From Gammaproteobacteria bacterium HGW-Gammaproteobacteria-1 (GTDB lineage: Bacteria > Pseudomonadota > Gammaproteobacteria > Thiohalomonadales > Thiohalomonadaceae): DNA of 64,000 bases. Positions 48,678 through 58,993 of this stretch are shown piece by piece; within the stretch, counting starts at the first letter, position 1, and the number at the start of each line of letters is the position of its first letter. The translations under genes were made by a program, and so were the position numbers. The stretch spans positions 248,001 through 312,000 of the forward strand of contig PGZL01000004.1 of NCBI GenBank assembly GCA_002840095.1, given 5' to 3'. The notes below the pieces were generated by a model. That model saw nothing but the letters and a program-made list of their open reading frames with translations. It ran no database searches and was not told the origin of the DNA.

Positions 48678-50042
48678 CTAGTCCAACCCCAGCTTTTGCA
48701 GGCGGTAGCGCAGCACGCGGAAGGATATTCCCAGCAGTTTGGCGGCGGCGGTCTTGTTGTAGCGGGTCTGTTCCAGAGCCTTGAGTATGGTTTCCTTCTC
48801 GATGGCGTCGAGCAGCGGGTCGAGGGGCTGGGGGGCGGCCGCCGGGGTGTCCGGCTGGGAAGCGGCGGCCGGGGCTTGTTGCGATGCGGAGGGCAGGCGC
48901 AGGTCGGCCGCGCGTATGGTGTCGCCCTCGCACAGGGTCATGGACCGTTCCAGGATGTTTTCCAGTTCGCGTACGTTGCCGGGGAAGGCGTAGACCTGTA
49001 GCGCCTGGAGGGCCTCCGGTTCGAGCCGGGGCAAGGGGCAGTTCCAGGTTGTGGCCAGGTTTTGCAGCATATGTTCTACCAGCGCAGGGATGTCGCCGGG
49101 GCGTTCGCGCAGGCTGGGCAGGTGCAGTTCGATGACGTTGATGCGGTAATAGAGGTCTTCGCGGAAGCGGCCTTCCTGTACCAGGGCGGCCAGATCCTTG
49201 TGGGTGGCCGAGAGGATGCGCACGTCGACGTGGATTTCCTGCTGGGCGCCGACCGGGCGGACGGCCTTTTCCTGGATCGCGCGCAGCAGCTTGACCTGCA
49301 TGTGCAGCGGCAGGTCGGCCACTTCGTCGAGGAACAGGGTGCCGCCGTTGGCGGCCTGAAACAGCCCCTCCTTGTCGCTGACGGCACCGGTAAAACTGCC
49401 CTTTTTATGGCCGAACAGCTCGCTTTCCATCAATTCGGTGGGGATGGCGCCGCAGTTTACCGGGACAAAGGAGGCTTCGGCGCGGGGGCCTTGGGCGTGG
49501 ATCAGGCGTGCCGCCAGTTCCTTGCCGGTGCCTGAGGCGCCGCTTATATAGACCGGTGCCTGGCTGCGTGCCAGTTTGGTGATGGTGGCCCGCACCGCCT
49601 GCATGGCGGGGGATGTGCCCAGCAATTCGGGTTGCGAACTGCCATTACCGGAGGGGGCGGCCTGGGCGGACACGCGCAAGGCGGTGTACACCAGTTCGCG
49701 CAGCACCTGCAGTTCCACCGGCTTGGTGACGAAGTCGAAGGCCCCGGCTTTGAGCGCCTCGATGGCGGTGGGCATGCTGCCGTGGGCGGTGATCACCGCC
49801 GTGGGCAGGGTGGGGTGGTGGCGCTGGATGTGCCGTACCAGGTCGATGCCGTCGCCGTCGGGCAGGCGCATGTCGGTGAGGCAGAACTGAAACGGCCGCT
49901 GGGCGAGCAGTCGTTTGGCCTCGGCCAGGGTCGCTGCGGTGCAGGCGTCCACCCCCATGCGGGCCAGGGTCAGGTCGAGCAGCTCGCGGATGTCCGGTTC
50001 GTCATCCACGACGAGGGCGCTGGGTCGGATTTCGGCAGTCAT
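48678..50042 (-). CDS. pilR: sigma54-dependent response regulator PilR
   Basis: NtrC-family activator of 454 residues. Receiver domain with phosphoacceptor Asp57 ([11 protein letters not shown]), AAA+ domain with Walker A GASGTGKE (168-175), the sigma54-contact loop GSFTGA (215-220; Ser replaces the usual Ala) and Walker [13 protein letters not shown], then a Fis-type helix-turn-helix ([20 protein letters not shown]). It turns on pilA when phosphorylated by PilS. It starts 8 bases after the pilS stop. The pilA sigma54 promoter and array lie directly downstream of its stop. Confidence 0.96.
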   Translation of the reverse strand: MTAEIRPSALVVDDEPDIRELLDLTLARMGVDACTAATLAEAKRLLAQRPFQFCLTDMRLPDGDGIDLVRHIQRHHPTLPTAVITAHGSMPTAIEALKAGAFDFVTKPVELQVLRELVYTALRVSAQAAPSGNGSSQPELLGTSPAMQAVRATITKLARSQAPVYISGASGTGKELAARLIHAQGPRAEASFVPVNCGAIPTELMESELFGHKKGSFTGAVSDKEGLFQAANGGTLFLDEVADLPLHMQVKLLRAIQEKAVRPVGAQQEIHVDVRILSATHKDLAALVQEGRFREDLYYRINVIELHLPSLRERPGDIPALVEHMLQNLATTWNCPLPRLEPEALQALQVYAFPGNVRELENILERSMTLCEGDTIRAADLRLPSASQQAPAAASQPDTPAAAPQPLDPLLDAIEKETILKALEQTRYNKTAAAKLLGISFRVLRYRLQKLGLD

Positions 50043-50050
50043 CTCGGGAA

Positions 50051-51685
50051 TCAGTCTGGGCTACGGGCAAATAGTAGCCGGAAGCGGGCGCCGCCGTCAG
50101 GCGGCGGCAGGCAGATGAGCCGTGCCCGGTTGCTTTCGGTCAGCTCCCGCGCCAGGTAGAGGCCAAGGCCGGTGCCCTTGCCTTCGGTGGTGAAGAAGGG
50201 TTCGAACAGGTGTTCGGCCACTTCCGGCGGAATGCCGGGGCCGTGGTCGCGCACATCGAGCCAGGTGTCCTGGCCGCTGCGGCCGGCGGAGATTTCCAGT
50301 TTGGGGGCGGGGGCCGCCGCCGCATGACGCAGACCGTTGAGGCTCAGGTTCCAGACGATTTGGTGCAGTTGGATGGGATCGAACTGTACGACGAGATCGT
50401 CAGGCTCCACCTTGAGACGGATATCGCCGGGATGGCAGGTGGCATTGCGCTGGAATTCCTCCAGGAAACGTTGCAGCCAAGGGGAGAGCTCTATGCGCTC
50501 GGGGCGGGCACGGTCACGGCGGCCCAGGTGCAGCACGCTTTCGATGATGGCGTTTATCCGCTTCGACTGTTCCAGGATGATGCGTAGCAGGCGTTTGTCG
50601 CCGTTTTCCAGCCCCGGCGACTCCTCCAGCAGCTCCCCGGCATGGCTGATGGCCCCCAGCGGGTTGCGGATTTCATGGGCAATGCTGGCAGTCAGGCGGC
50701 CAAGAGAGGCAAGTTTCAGCTGCTGTGCCCGCTGGTTGGCATCGCTGGCGTCCTCCAGGAAGATCAGGCTGTCGGTGCCGTTGCCTATGGGCATGAAGCG
50801 CGGCAATACCTGCTGCCCGGTCTGCGGTACTTCGAACAGGTCCGATTCCTGCCGTCCCCCTTCGCGCCAGGTCATCAACTGCTTTTGCAGGGAGGGGACC
50901 TGTTGTCCCAGCGGCGTGCCGGCGATGGGCTTGGCGCCCAGGCCGAGCAGTTGCCGCGCGGTGGCGTTGATCAGGCGGATCTGGCCGCCGGCGTCGGCCA
51001 CCAGGACGCCGGTCTGCATGTGCTGAATCACGTAGTCGGTCAGCTGGGCCATGTTGGCCAGATCGATGCCGCGTTGCCGGGCCAGGCGCTCGCTGGCCCG
51101 TATACGCCGGGCCAGAGTATGGGCCAGGGCCGCGGTGGCGAACAGGGTGGCGCCCAGCATGCCCGCCTGGGGGTAGTTGATCGCCTCCCGGGTGATGTGG
51201 TCGGGGGCGTTTAGAGACAGATAGCTTTGCTCGACTAGGACCGCGAGTGAGGCGAGGGCGGCAAACAGCGTGGCGGTGCGGCCCATGCTGAGCAGGCCCG
51301 CGGCGGCGACGCTCACCACCAGCAGCATGCCCAGCCCGCTGCCGACGCCGCCGCTGGCATGCATCAGCAGGGTGATGAACACGATGTCGGTGAAGGTGTG
51401 GATATCCACCAGCGTATTGAACGGCAGCATGCGGTTGCGTACTGCCACCGCCGCTACGAAGGCGGCCGCGAGATAGCCGTAGCACAGGGCGACATAGAGC
51501 GAGGGGGCGTGGCTGCCGAAAGGGGCCGGTGTCAGCTGCAGCAGGTGCAGGATCACCAGCAGTCCCGCCAGCAGCAGGCGGTAGATGGCGAAATAGCCGA
51601 GCGGGACCCAGTAGTCGGCGTCAGGCAGGCCCTGCGCGTTGTCGCCCGCGGCCGTGTTGCTCAAGAGGGGGGCGGGGCTGGCCAT
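50051..51685 (-). CDS. pilS: Sensor histidine kinase PilS
   Basis: Membrane kinase of 544 residues with six hydrophobic segments in residues 25-200, a PAS-like domain (about 225-320), the dimerisation helix with phosphoacceptor His in SIAHEIRNPLGA, and an ATPase domain (NLSLNGLRHA, DHGPGIPPEVAEHLFEPFF, GTGLGLYLARE). In Pseudomonas PilS senses pilin level in the membrane and controls PilR. The ATG at 51685 follows the previous gene by four bases; the longer frame lies inside that gene. Confidence 0.93.
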   Translation of the reverse strand: MASPAPLLSNTAAGDNAQGLPDADYWVPLGYFAIYRLLLAGLLVILHLLQLTPAPFGSHAPSLYVALCYGYLAAAFVAAVAVRNRMLPFNTLVDIHTFTDIVFITLLMHASGGVGSGLGMLLVVSVAAAGLLSMGRTATLFAALASLAVLVEQSYLSLNAPDHITREAINYPQAGMLGATLFATAALAHTLARRIRASERLARQRGIDLANMAQLTDYVIQHMQTGVLVADAGGQIRLINATARQLLGLGAKPIAGTPLGQQVPSLQKQLMTWREGGRQESDLFEVPQTGQQVLPRFMPIGNGTDSLIFLEDASDANQRAQQLKLASLGRLTASIAHEIRNPLGAISHAGELLEESPGLENGDKRLLRIILEQSKRINAIIESVLHLGRRDRARPERIELSPWLQRFLEEFQRNATCHPGDIRLKVEPDDLVVQFDPIQLHQIVWNLSLNGLRHAAAAPAPKLEISAGRSGQDTWLDVRDHGPGIPPEVAEHLFEPFFTTEGKGTGLGLYLARELTESNRARLICLPPPDGGARFRLLFARSPD

Positions 51686-51689
51686 GGAT

Positions 51690-51920
51690 TCACGGATGAT
51701 GCGCGTCGCGATGCTCCGGGCTGCAATAGCTGAGGTTACCGCTGCGCAGCGCCTGTGACTCCGGGACATGGACGCCGCAATAGGCGCACTTGACCATGCG
51801 TTCCTGGGGCCGTCCGTCGGGGGCCGGACGGGACGGGGTCTTCGCCGCCAGCCAGCGCCTGAACAGCGTATAGGCCAGCCAGACGACGGCGGCGATGACG
51901 AGGATGCGGATCAGGTTCAT
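51690..51920 (-). CDS. PP0621-type small zinc-ribbon membrane protein
   Basis: A 76-residue protein with an N-terminal membrane helix (about 3-20) and a C-terminal zinc-binding module CAYCGVHVPESQAL plus YCSPEHR. This matches the PP0621 family, which sits upstream of pilS in many gammaproteobacteria. The function is unknown; linkage suggests a role with PilSR. Four bases separate it from pilS, so it is the first gene of this group. Divergent from sucC across repeat element E. Confidence 0.8.
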   Translation of the reverse strand: MNLIRILVIAAVVWLAYTLFRRWLAAKTPSRPAPDGRPQERMVKCAYCGVHVPESQALRSGNLSYCSPEHRDAHHP

Positions 51921-51955
51921 GGCGAATACCGGGGGTGGCGATGGGTCATGTTAGC

Positions 51956-52032
51956 AAAATTCAAAATTCAAGATTCAAAATTGAAAATACAGCCCATCGT
52001 TCGCCCCTCCCTCATTTTGAATCTTCAATTAG
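51956..52032 (+). repeat. Element E: AT-rich heptad array with inverted partner (AAAATTC)
   Basis: The left arm at 51956-51990 has five units in exact register: AAAATTC twice, then AAGATTC, AAAATTG and AAAATAC. The right arm at 52013-52032 is the reverse complement of about two units plus. Strikingly AT-rich in a GC-rich genome. It lies between divergent genes, so it is in the promoter region of sucC or of the PP0621-pilSR group. Confidence 0.75.
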
Positions 52033-52106
52033 TCCGGCCCGTTTCCAACTGGGGTGCATTTCCTCCACAATAGCCGTCTTTCCCCAGTCCCCGGGATACC
52101 AGAAGA

Positions 52107-53273
52107 ATGAATCTGCACGAATACCAGGCAAAAGAATTGTTTGCCCGCTACGGCATCGCGGTGCCGCAGGGGCGGGTGGTGGCCAGCATCGGCGAGGCGG
52201 AGCGCGCGATGCAGGCGGTGGGTGGCGCGCGCTGGGTGGTGAAGGCCCAGGTGCATGCCGGCGGCCGCGGCAAGGCCGGCGGCGTCAAGCTGGTGGAGGG
52301 CGGCGCGGCCCTGCAGCAGGCGGTCAACGCCCTGCTCGGCAGCCGCCTGGTAACCCACCAGAGCGGGCCGGAAGGCCAGCCGGTGAACCAGGTGCTGATC
52401 GAACCGACCTGCGACATCGCCCGCGAGCTGTACCTGGGTATGGTGGTGGACCGCGCCCGCCAGCGCGTGGTGTTCATGGCCTCCAGCGCCGGCGGCATGG
52501 ACATTGAGGAAGTGGCCGCGACGACCCCGGAAAAGATACTCACCGTGGCGGTGGAGCCGGTGGCCGGGCTGCAACCCTATCAATGCCGCCAGGTGGCCTT
52601 CGGCCTGGACCTGGAAGGCGACCAGATCAAGCAACTGGGCGCCATCATGGCCGGCCTGTACCGCCTGTTCACCGAATGCGATGCCTCGCTGCTGGAGATC
52701 AATCCCCTGGTGGTGACCGGCGACGGCCGCCTGGTGGCGCTGGATGGCAAGCTCAATCTCGATGAAAACGCCCTCTACCGCCAGCCGGCGCTGTGCGAGC
52801 TGCGCGATGCCTCGCAGGAGGATGAGCGCGAATACCGCGCCCAGCAGCACGGCCTCAACTATGTGCGTCTGGACGGCAGCATCGGCTGCATGGTCAATGG
52901 CGCCGGTCTGGCCATGGCGACCATGGACCTGATCAAGCTGCACGGCGGCGAACCGGCCAATTTCCTCGACGTGGGCGGCGGCACCAATGCCGACAAGGTG
53001 GCCGAAGCCTTCAAGCTGATCCTGTCCGATGACAAGGTAAAGGCGATCCTGGTGAACATCTTCGGCGGCATCGTGCGTTGCGACCTCATTGCCGAAGGCA
53101 TCATCAAGGCGGTGCGTGAAGTGGGTATTCACATCCCCGTCGTGGTACGCCTGGAGGGGACCAATGTGGAGCTGGGCCGCAAGATGCTGGCCGAGAGCGG
53201 GCTGGCCATCACGGCGGCCGACGATTTGACCGGCGCGGCGCAGAAGGTCGTGGCCGCGGTGCGAGGTGCGTAG
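52107..53273 (+). CDS. sucC: Succinyl-CoA synthetase beta subunit SucC
   Basis: ADP-forming succinate-CoA ligase beta subunit, 388 residues, of the citric acid cycle. ATP-grasp N-terminal domain ([36 protein letters not shown]) and C-terminal CoA-ligase domain ([34 protein letters not shown]). It forms a complex with SucD, whose gene starts at the next base. The length equals the E. coli protein. Confidence 0.97.
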   Translation: MNLHEYQAKELFARYGIAVPQGRVVASIGEAERAMQAVGGARWVVKAQVHAGGRGKAGGVKLVEGGAALQQAVNALLGSRLVTHQSGPEGQPVNQVLIEPTCDIARELYLGMVVDRARQRVVFMASSAGGMDIEEVAATTPEKILTVAVEPVAGLQPYQCRQVAFGLDLEGDQIKQLGAIMAGLYRLFTECDASLLEINPLVVTGDGRLVALDGKLNLDENALYRQPALCELRDASQEDEREYRAQQHGLNYVRLDGSIGCMVNGAGLAMATMDLIKLHGGEPANFLDVGGGTNADKVAEAFKLILSDDKVKAILVNIFGGIVRCDLIAEGIIKAVREVGIHIPVVVRLEGTNVELGRKMLAESGLAITAADDLTGAAQKVVAAVRGA

Positions 53274-54143
53274 ATGGCCATTCTGATCGACAAGGACACC
53301 CGGGTGATCTGCCAGGGCTATACCGGCAAGCAGGGCACCTTCCATTCCGAGCAGGCCATCGCCTACGGCACCAAGCTGGTGGGCGGCGTGACCCCGGGCA
53401 AGGGCGGCAGCAAGCACCTGGACCGTCCGGTATTCAACACCGTACACGATGCGGTGCGCGAGACCGGCGCCAACGCCACCATGATCTACGTGCCGGCACC
53501 CTTCGCCGCCGACGCCATCCTGGAGGCGGCCGATGCCGGTATTGAAGTCATTGCCTGCATCACCGAGGGCATCCCGGTACTGGACATGCTCAAGGTCAAG
53601 GCCGCGCTGAAGAACACCGATGCGCGTCTCATCGGTCCCAACTGCCCCGGCCTCATCACGCCCGGCGAGTGCAAGATCGGCATCATGCCCGGCGCCATCC
53701 ACCGGAAGGGCAGGATTGGTATCGTGTCCCGTTCCGGGACGCTGACCTACGAGGCGGTGCACCAGACCACCGGTGCCGGCCTGGGCCAGTCCACCTGCGT
53801 CGGCATCGGCGGCGACCCCATCCATGGCATGAACTTCGTCGACGTGCTGGGCCTGTTCGAGAACGACCCGCAGACCGAGGGCATCATCATGGTGGGCGAG
53901 ATCGGTGGCAGCGCCGAGGAAGAGGCCGCGGCCTTCATCAGGAAACACGTCAGCAAGCCGGTAGTGGCCTACATCGCCGGCGTCACCGCACCCAAGGGCA
54001 AGCGCATGGGCCATGCCGGCGCCATCATCGCCGGCGGCAAGGGCACGGCGGAGGAGAAGTTCGCCGCGCTGGAAGCCGCGGGCGTACACGTGGTGCGCTC
54101 GCCGGCGGAGATGGGCGCGCGCATGGCGGCGGTGCTGAAGTAA
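53274..54143 (+). CDS. sucD: Succinyl-CoA synthetase alpha subunit SucD
   Basis: Alpha subunit of 289 residues: CoA-binding Rossmann domain ([18 protein letters not shown]) and ligase domain with the phosphorylated His247 in [14 protein letters not shown]. The ATG directly follows the sucC stop. No sucAB or sdh genes are linked here, so the pair stands alone, as it does in several Chromatiales. Downstream lies repeat element F. Confidence 0.97.
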   Translation: MAILIDKDTRVICQGYTGKQGTFHSEQAIAYGTKLVGGVTPGKGGSKHLDRPVFNTVHDAVRETGANATMIYVPAPFAADAILEAADAGIEVIACITEGIPVLDMLKVKAALKNTDARLIGPNCPGLITPGECKIGIMPGAIHRKGRIGIVSRSGTLTYEAVHQTTGAGLGQSTCVGIGGDPIHGMNFVDVLGLFENDPQTEGIIMVGEIGGSAEEEAAAFIRKHVSKPVVAYIAGVTAPKGKRMGHAGAIIAGGKGTAEEKFAALEAAGVHVVRSPAEMGARMAAVLK

Positions 54144-54154
54144 ACATGAACAAC

Positions 54155-54343
54155 CTGCCGCAGAGACGCGGAGACGCAGAGTGGATGAGTGCGTTGTGGG
54201 ATGCCACTGGGCACGATGCCATCAGCCCTGCCGGTAAGCCGGGATCATTGATGTCGCATTCTGAATCTCCGCGTCTGGGAAATATGTTCCAGACATTTCC
54301 AACCGACTACATCCATGTAGTCGTCTGCGTCTCTGCGGCAAAG
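54155..54343 (+). repeat. Element F: inverted repeat (CGCAGAGA) with conserved core
   Basis: Left arm CTGCCGCAGAGACGCGGAG from 54155 and right arm CTGCGTCTCTGCGGC ending near 54339 share 13 paired bases. The loop carries CTCCGCGTCT, a second partner of the left arm, and a core at 54277-54324 that recurs in element G. Inside the core GACTACAT-CC-ATGTAGTC forms its own hairpin (54305-54322). It fills the 211-base gap between sucD and nadE. Confidence 0.75.
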
Positions 54344-54354
54344 GGTGTGCCTTT

Positions 54355-55976
54355 ATGAGCAAAACCCTGCATATCGCCCTGGCGCAGATCAATCCCTTGG
54401 TCGGCGATATCGACGGCAATGCCGCGCGCATCATCGCCGCGGCGGAACAGGCGCGTGATGAGCTCGCGGCCGATGCGGTGCTGTTCCCCGAATTGAGCCT
54501 GACCGGCTATCCGCCGGAGGACCTGTTGCTGCGACCCGGGCTGCATGTGCGTGTGCTGCGTGCCCTGGAGGAAGTGAAGCGGCGTGTCAGCGGTATCACG
54601 CTGGTGCTCGGCCTGCCGCAGCAGGCCGCGGGCGGATTGTTCAACGCGGCGGCGGTGCTGCGTGACGGCCAGCTGGTCGCCAGCTACCACAAGCAGCACC
54701 TGCCCAACTATTCGGTATTCGACGAGAAGCGTTATTTCGCCGTCGGCGGCGAGCCGTGTGTGGTGGATATCCGCGGCGTGCCCATCGGCATCACCATTTG
54801 CGAAGACGTGTGGCATCCGGGGCCGGTGGCCGAGGCGGTGGCCGCCGGTGCCCGCCTGATCCTCAATCTCAACGCCTCGCCCTTCCACATCAACAAAGGC
54901 CGTGAGCGTGAGGAGGTGGTGCGCCAGCGCATTGCCGAGAGCGGCGTGCCCCTGGTCTACGTCAACCAGGTGGGCGGCCAGGACGAGCTGGTATTCGACG
55001 GCGAATCCTTCGTCATGGACGAAATGGGCGAAGTGGTCCTGCGCGCGCCGGCCTGGCAGGAGGGACTGTGGTTGGCCGGGTTCGAGGTGGCCGACGAGGC
55101 GGTGCGGCCGTTGCCCGCCGAGGTCGAGCCGGTACAGTCGCTGGAGGCCAGCGTGTACGGCGCCCTGGTGTGCGGTGTGCGCGACTACATCGAAAAAAAC
55201 GGTTTTCGCGGCGTGGTGCTGGGGCTGTCCGGCGGCATCGATTCGGCGCTGACCCTGGCGGTGGCGGTGGATGCCATAGGCGCCGCCCGGGTGGAGGCGG
55301 TGATGATGCCCTCGCGCTATACCGCCGACATGAGCGTGGAGGATGCCGCGGCCGAGGCGCGCCTGCTCGGCGTCAGCTACAGCGTCATCACCATCGAGCC
55401 GCTGTTCAACGCCTTTCTCGACAGTCTGCGCGATGAGTTCGCCGGCATGGCGCCGGATACTACCGAGGAAAACCTCCAGGCGCGCTGCCGTGGCGTCCTG
55501 CTGATGGCCATCTCCAACAAGAAGCGCAAGATCGTGCTCACCACCGGCAACAAGAGCGAAATGGCGGTGGGCTATGCCACGCTGTACGGCGACATGGCCG
55601 GCGGCTTCGACGTGCTGAAGGATGTGCCCAAGACCCTGGTGTTCCGCCTGGCGGAGTACCGCAATAGCCTCAGTCCGGTGATTCCGCAGCGCGTCATTGA
55701 CCGGCCGCCCTCGGCGGAGCTGGCGCCGGACCAGAAGGACACCGACTCGCTGCCGCCCTACGAAATCCTCGATTCCATCCTGGAACGCTACGTCGAGCTG
55801 GATCAGTGTCTGGAGGATATCGTCGCATCCGGTTACGATGAGGCGGTGGTGCGCCGCGTCATCCGCCTGGTGGACCGCAACGAATACAAGCGGCGTCAGG
55901 CCGCGCCGGGGGTGCGCATCACGCGGCGGGCATTCGGCAGGGATCGGCGATATCCGATTACTTCGGGGTTTGGCAA

Positions 55977-55980
<4 letters not shown>
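54355..55980 (+). CDS. nadE: Glutamine-dependent NAD+ synthetase NadE
   Basis: Two-domain enzyme of 541 residues that makes NAD+ from nicotinic acid adenine dinucleotide. The N-terminal nitrilase-like glutaminase domain has the triad Glu46 (FPELSLTGYP), Lys113 (YHKQHLPNY) and Cys149 (ICEDVW). The C-terminal synthetase domain has the ATP loop LSGGIDSAL, TTGNKSE and the DSLPPYE block. It can therefore use glutamine, unlike the short E. coli NadE. The ATG is a few bases after element F and its Shine-Dalgarno is weak (AAAGGG). Its stop codon lies in a REP sequence. Confidence 0.96.
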
Positions 55981-56402
<422 letters not shown>

Positions 56403-56403
56403 G

Positions 56404-56533
56404 GCAGATACAAGATAAAAGAGCAAAGATACAAGGGAATGAGCGCGCTATGCGCGCAACTCAATTTTTGAATCAAGCGTGCGCGTAGCCCACGCCATCC
56501 CTTGTATCTTGTAACTTTCCTCTTGTATCTGCC
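56404..56533 (+). repeat. Element J: inverted heptad arrays (GATACAA) with core
   Basis: Left arm 56404-56441 has units GATACAA, GATAAAA, GAGCAAA, GATACAA in register. The right arm 56497-56533 has four matching units on the other strand; the outer GGCAGATACAAGA and inner GATACAAGGGA pair exactly. The loop holds a GCGCGC-TAT-GCGCGC hairpin and a core that recurs in element H. It lies between convergent glnB and the nitroreductase gene. Confidence 0.8.
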
Positions 56534-56535
56534 CC

Positions 56536-57057
56536 TCAGCGATAGCTGACCACCTCGGTGAGATGCCGGCGCGGGGTCGGTTCCGGCAGTTCCGCCGGGT
56601 AGCCGACGGTTAGCAGGGCGATGGGCCGCAGGCCGGCGTCCAGCTTGAGCAGGCGGGCCACGGCGGTGGCGTCGAATTGGCCCACCCAGGCCGAACCGAG
56701 CCCGGCGGCGACCACCGCCAGCTGGGCATAGGTGGCGGCGATGGTGGCGTCCTGCAAGGCGTAAAGCTCGCGGCCGCGCTCACCGTATTTGGCGGCGGCG
56801 CGTTCGCCGTGGCTGCAGAACACCAGGGTGACCGGCGCCTCGGCGATGAATTCCTGGCCGGCGGCGGCCTCCGCCAGGGCCTGGCGCAGGGCCGGGGTAG
56901 TAACCACGGCGATGTGATAGGACTGCAGGTCACCGGCAGAGGGTGCGGCGCAGGCCATTTCCAGGACGGCGTGGAGCTTTTCCGTCTCTACCGCCATGTC
57001 CGTCCGGTATTTGCGCACCGAATGGCGCCGGCGCACGGTCTCGAAGAAATCCCACAT
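56536..57057 (-). CDS. Nitroreductase-family FMN oxidoreductase
   Basis: A 173-residue member of the nitroreductase superfamily. N-terminal FMN contacts RRRHSVRKYRTD and APSAGDLQSYH, and the late GLGSAWVGQFDA and LLTVGYPAE blocks. Such enzymes reduce nitro compounds, quinones or flavins with NAD(P)H; the substrate here is not known. It is downstream of bamD in the same direction but separated by 143 bases of repeat H, so it may have its own promoter. Confidence 0.85.
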   Translation of the reverse strand: MWDFFETVRRRHSVRKYRTDMAVETEKLHAVLEMACAAPSAGDLQSYHIAVVTTPALRQALAEAAAGQEFIAEAPVTLVFCSHGERAAAKYGERGRELYALQDATIAATYAQLAVVAAGLGSAWVGQFDATAVARLLKLDAGLRPIALLTVGYPAELPEPTPRRHLTEVVSYR

Positions 57058-57081
57058 CGCTGCTGCCTCCCTTTAAAGCCA

Positions 57082-57205
57082 GATACAAGTGACAAGATAC
57101 AAGTGGAGGAGTGCGCTACGCGCACACTGGTTTGAATTCAGTGTCTTGCGTAGGGTGCGCAATGCGCACCGAGCGCCGGGGTGGGCACGTGGTGCGCACC
57201 CTACT
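57082..57205 (+). repeat. Element H: single heptad arm, core, and GTAGGGTGCGC inverted repeat
   Basis: Units GATACAA, GTGACAA, GATACAA, GTGGAGG at 57082-57109, then hairpin GTGCGC-TAC-GCGCAC (57111-57125) and a core similar to that of element J. From 57150 a second pair of arms follows: GTAGGGTGCGC and, ending at 57205, GCGCACCCTAC. The final CTA is the bamD stop codon on the minus strand. Confidence 0.7.
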
Positions 57206-57965
57206 CTACGGCCAGCTGCGCGGCGCGTTCCGGGTGGTTCTGTTCCAGCACGCGGTAGGCGGAGTCCGCCAGGTCCGTCATCTTCATCTCGCGGTAGGCC
57301 TGCACCATCACCGCCAGGGCGTCGGGCACCGCGGGTGTGCGCTCATAGTTTTCCAGTACATACTTGCCGCGGTTGGCCGCGGCAAGGTGGGCGCCGCGGC
57401 GCAGGTAGTAGTCGGCCACCAGGACTTCATAGCGCGCCAGGCTGTTGCGCAGGTAGGTCATGCGCTGCACGGCGTCCTGGCTGTAGCGGCTCTGCGGGTA
57501 GCGCTGCACCAATTCGCTGAAATAGCGGAAGGATTCCCGCGCGGCGGTGGGGTCGCGCTGGGCGCCGTCCTGGGGGAAAAAGCGTTCGAGGAAGTTGCGT
57601 CCCGGTTCGAAGCTGGCCAGGCCGCGCATGTAATAGGCATAATCCACGTTCGGGTGGCGCGGATGCAGCTTGATGAAGCGCTCGGCGGCGGCGATGGCGG
57701 CCTCGGATTCGCCGGCCTTGTAATGGGCATAGGCGGTTTCCAGCTGGGCCTGCTGGGTGTAGCGGCCGTAGGGGAAGCGCGCCTCCAGTTTGCCGTAGAA
57801 CTTGATCGCCTTTTCGTAGTCGTTGTCGTTTAATGCTTCCTTGGCCGCGTTGTAGAGCTGGCTTGCATCCCAGCCGGCGGTTTCGTCGTATTCCTTGAAA
57901 ACGGAACAGCCCGTGCCGGTGAGCACGAACAGCATCAGCGCCAAAAGACTGCCTGCAACACGCAT
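57201..57965 (-). CDS. bamD: Outer membrane assembly lipoprotein BamD
   Basis: Essential lipoprotein of the BAM complex, 254 residues, with signal peptide and lipobox LTGTGC (Cys20). Five TPR motifs follow (for example YNAAKEALNDNDYEKAIKFYGKLEARFPYG). It helps fold outer membrane beta-barrels. Divergent from rluD, the usual arrangement in gammaproteobacteria. The stop codon TAG is provided by the GTAGGGTGCGC repeat; the protein ends QLAVE and may originally have been longer or different at its tail. Confidence 0.95.
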   Translation of the reverse strand: MRVAGSLLALMLFVLTGTGCSVFKEYDETAGWDASQLYNAAKEALNDNDYEKAIKFYGKLEARFPYGRYTQQAQLETAYAHYKAGESEAAIAAAERFIKLHPRHPNVDYAYYMRGLASFEPGRNFLERFFPQDGAQRDPTAARESFRYFSELVQRYPQSRYSQDAVQRMTYLRNSLARYEVLVADYYLRRGAHLAAANRGKYVLENYERTPAVPDALAVMVQAYREMKMTDLADSAYRVLEQNHPERAAQLAVE

Positions 57966-58000
57966 TTACATCGATTCCTGGAGCGGCTTAAGTGCCGCGC

Positions 58001-58009
58001 AGTATAACA
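58001..58009 (-). promoter_or_regulatory. Extended -10 promoter candidate for bamD
   Basis: On the minus strand TGT-TATACT, with a leader of about 30 bases to the bamD start. No strong -35. The same bases read TATAAC on the plus strand and could also serve rluD. Confidence 0.5.
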
Positions 58010-58042
58010 CCCCCATAGACCCCGACGCGAAAACGAGCAGTC

Positions 58043-58993
58043 ATGACAAACAAGACCTACTCCCTGGAAGTGCCGCCCGAACTGGCGGGGCAGCGGCTGG
58101 ATCAGGCGCTGGCGGCCATGCTGCCCGACTATTCGCGCGCCCGCCTCAGCCAGTGGGTCAAGGAGGGCAAGGCGCTGGTGGACGGCCGGGTGTACAAGCC
58201 CAAGGACAAGGTGGTGGGCGGTGAACTCATCACGCTGGAAGCGGTGGTCGAGGCCGACGAGCGGCACCAGGCCCAGCCCATCCCCCTGGACATCGTTTAC
58301 GAGGACGCCGCCCTCATCGTCCTCAACAAGCCGGCGGGGCTGGTGGTGCACCCGGCGGCGGGCAACCCGGCCGGCACGATGCTCAATGCCCTGCTGCACC
58401 ATGCGCCGGAGCTGGCCCAGGTGCCGCGCGCCGGCATCGTCCATCGCATCGACAAGGAAACCTCGGGCCTGCTGGTGGTGGCGCGCACCCTGGAGGCGCA
58501 GAACGCCCTGGCACAGGCCCTGCAGGCGCGGGAATTCACCCGCGAATATGACACCGTGGTCATGGGCGAGATGACCGGCGGTGGCACCGTGGACGCCCCC
58601 ATCGGCCGCCACCCGGTGGACCGCAAGCGCCAGGCCATCGTCGCCTCGGGCAAACCGGCGGTGACCCACTACCGCCTGGTGGAGCGCTACCGCGCCCACA
58701 CCCGGCTCGCCGTGCGGCTGGAAACCGGACGTACCCACCAGATCCGCGTCCACATGGCGCACATTCACCACCCCATCGTCGGCGACCCGGTCTACGGCGG
58801 CCGCCTGCGCCTGCCCGCCGGGTGCAGCGAGGCCCTGCGCGAGGCCCTGCACGGCTTCAAGCGTCAGGCCCTGCACGCCATGCGCCTGGGGCTGTTGCAC
58901 CCGACCAGCGGCGAGTACATGGAGTGGAGCGTGCCCGCCCCGGCCGACATGCTGGCACTGATCGAAATACTGCGGGAAGACGCAAAAACATAG
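58043..58993 (+). CDS. rluD: 23S rRNA pseudouridine synthase RluD
   Basis: A 316-residue enzyme that makes pseudouridines 1911, 1915 and 1917 in helix 69 of 23S rRNA. N-terminal S4 RNA-binding domain (about 17-70), then the RluA-type catalytic domain with Asp137 in HRIDKETSG and the RTHQIRVHMAHI block. RluD followed by pgeF and divergent from bamD is a widely conserved order. Its stop codon TAG is directly followed by repeat element K. Confidence 0.95.
   Translation: MTNKTYSLEVPPELAGQRLDQALAAMLPDYSRARLSQWVKEGKALVDGRVYKPKDKVVGGELITLEAVVEADERHQAQPIPLDIVYEDAALIVLNKPAGLVVHPAAGNPAGTMLNALLHHAPELAQVPRAGIVHRIDKETSGLLVVARTLEAQNALAQALQAREFTREYDTVVMGEMTGGGTVDAPIGRHPVDRKRQAIVASGKPAVTHYRLVERYRAHTRLAVRLETGRTHQIRVHMAHIHHPIVGDPVYGGRLRLPAGCSEALREALHGFKRQALHAMRLGLLHPTSGEYMEWSVPAPADMLALIEILREDAKT

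Noticed and set aside
54305-54322. GACTACAT-CC-ATGTAGTC as a stand-alone operator for nadE (NrtR/NadR-like)
   Set aside because: It belongs to the core of repeat element F and has a degraded counterpart in element G before an unrelated gene, so it is better explained as part of the element.
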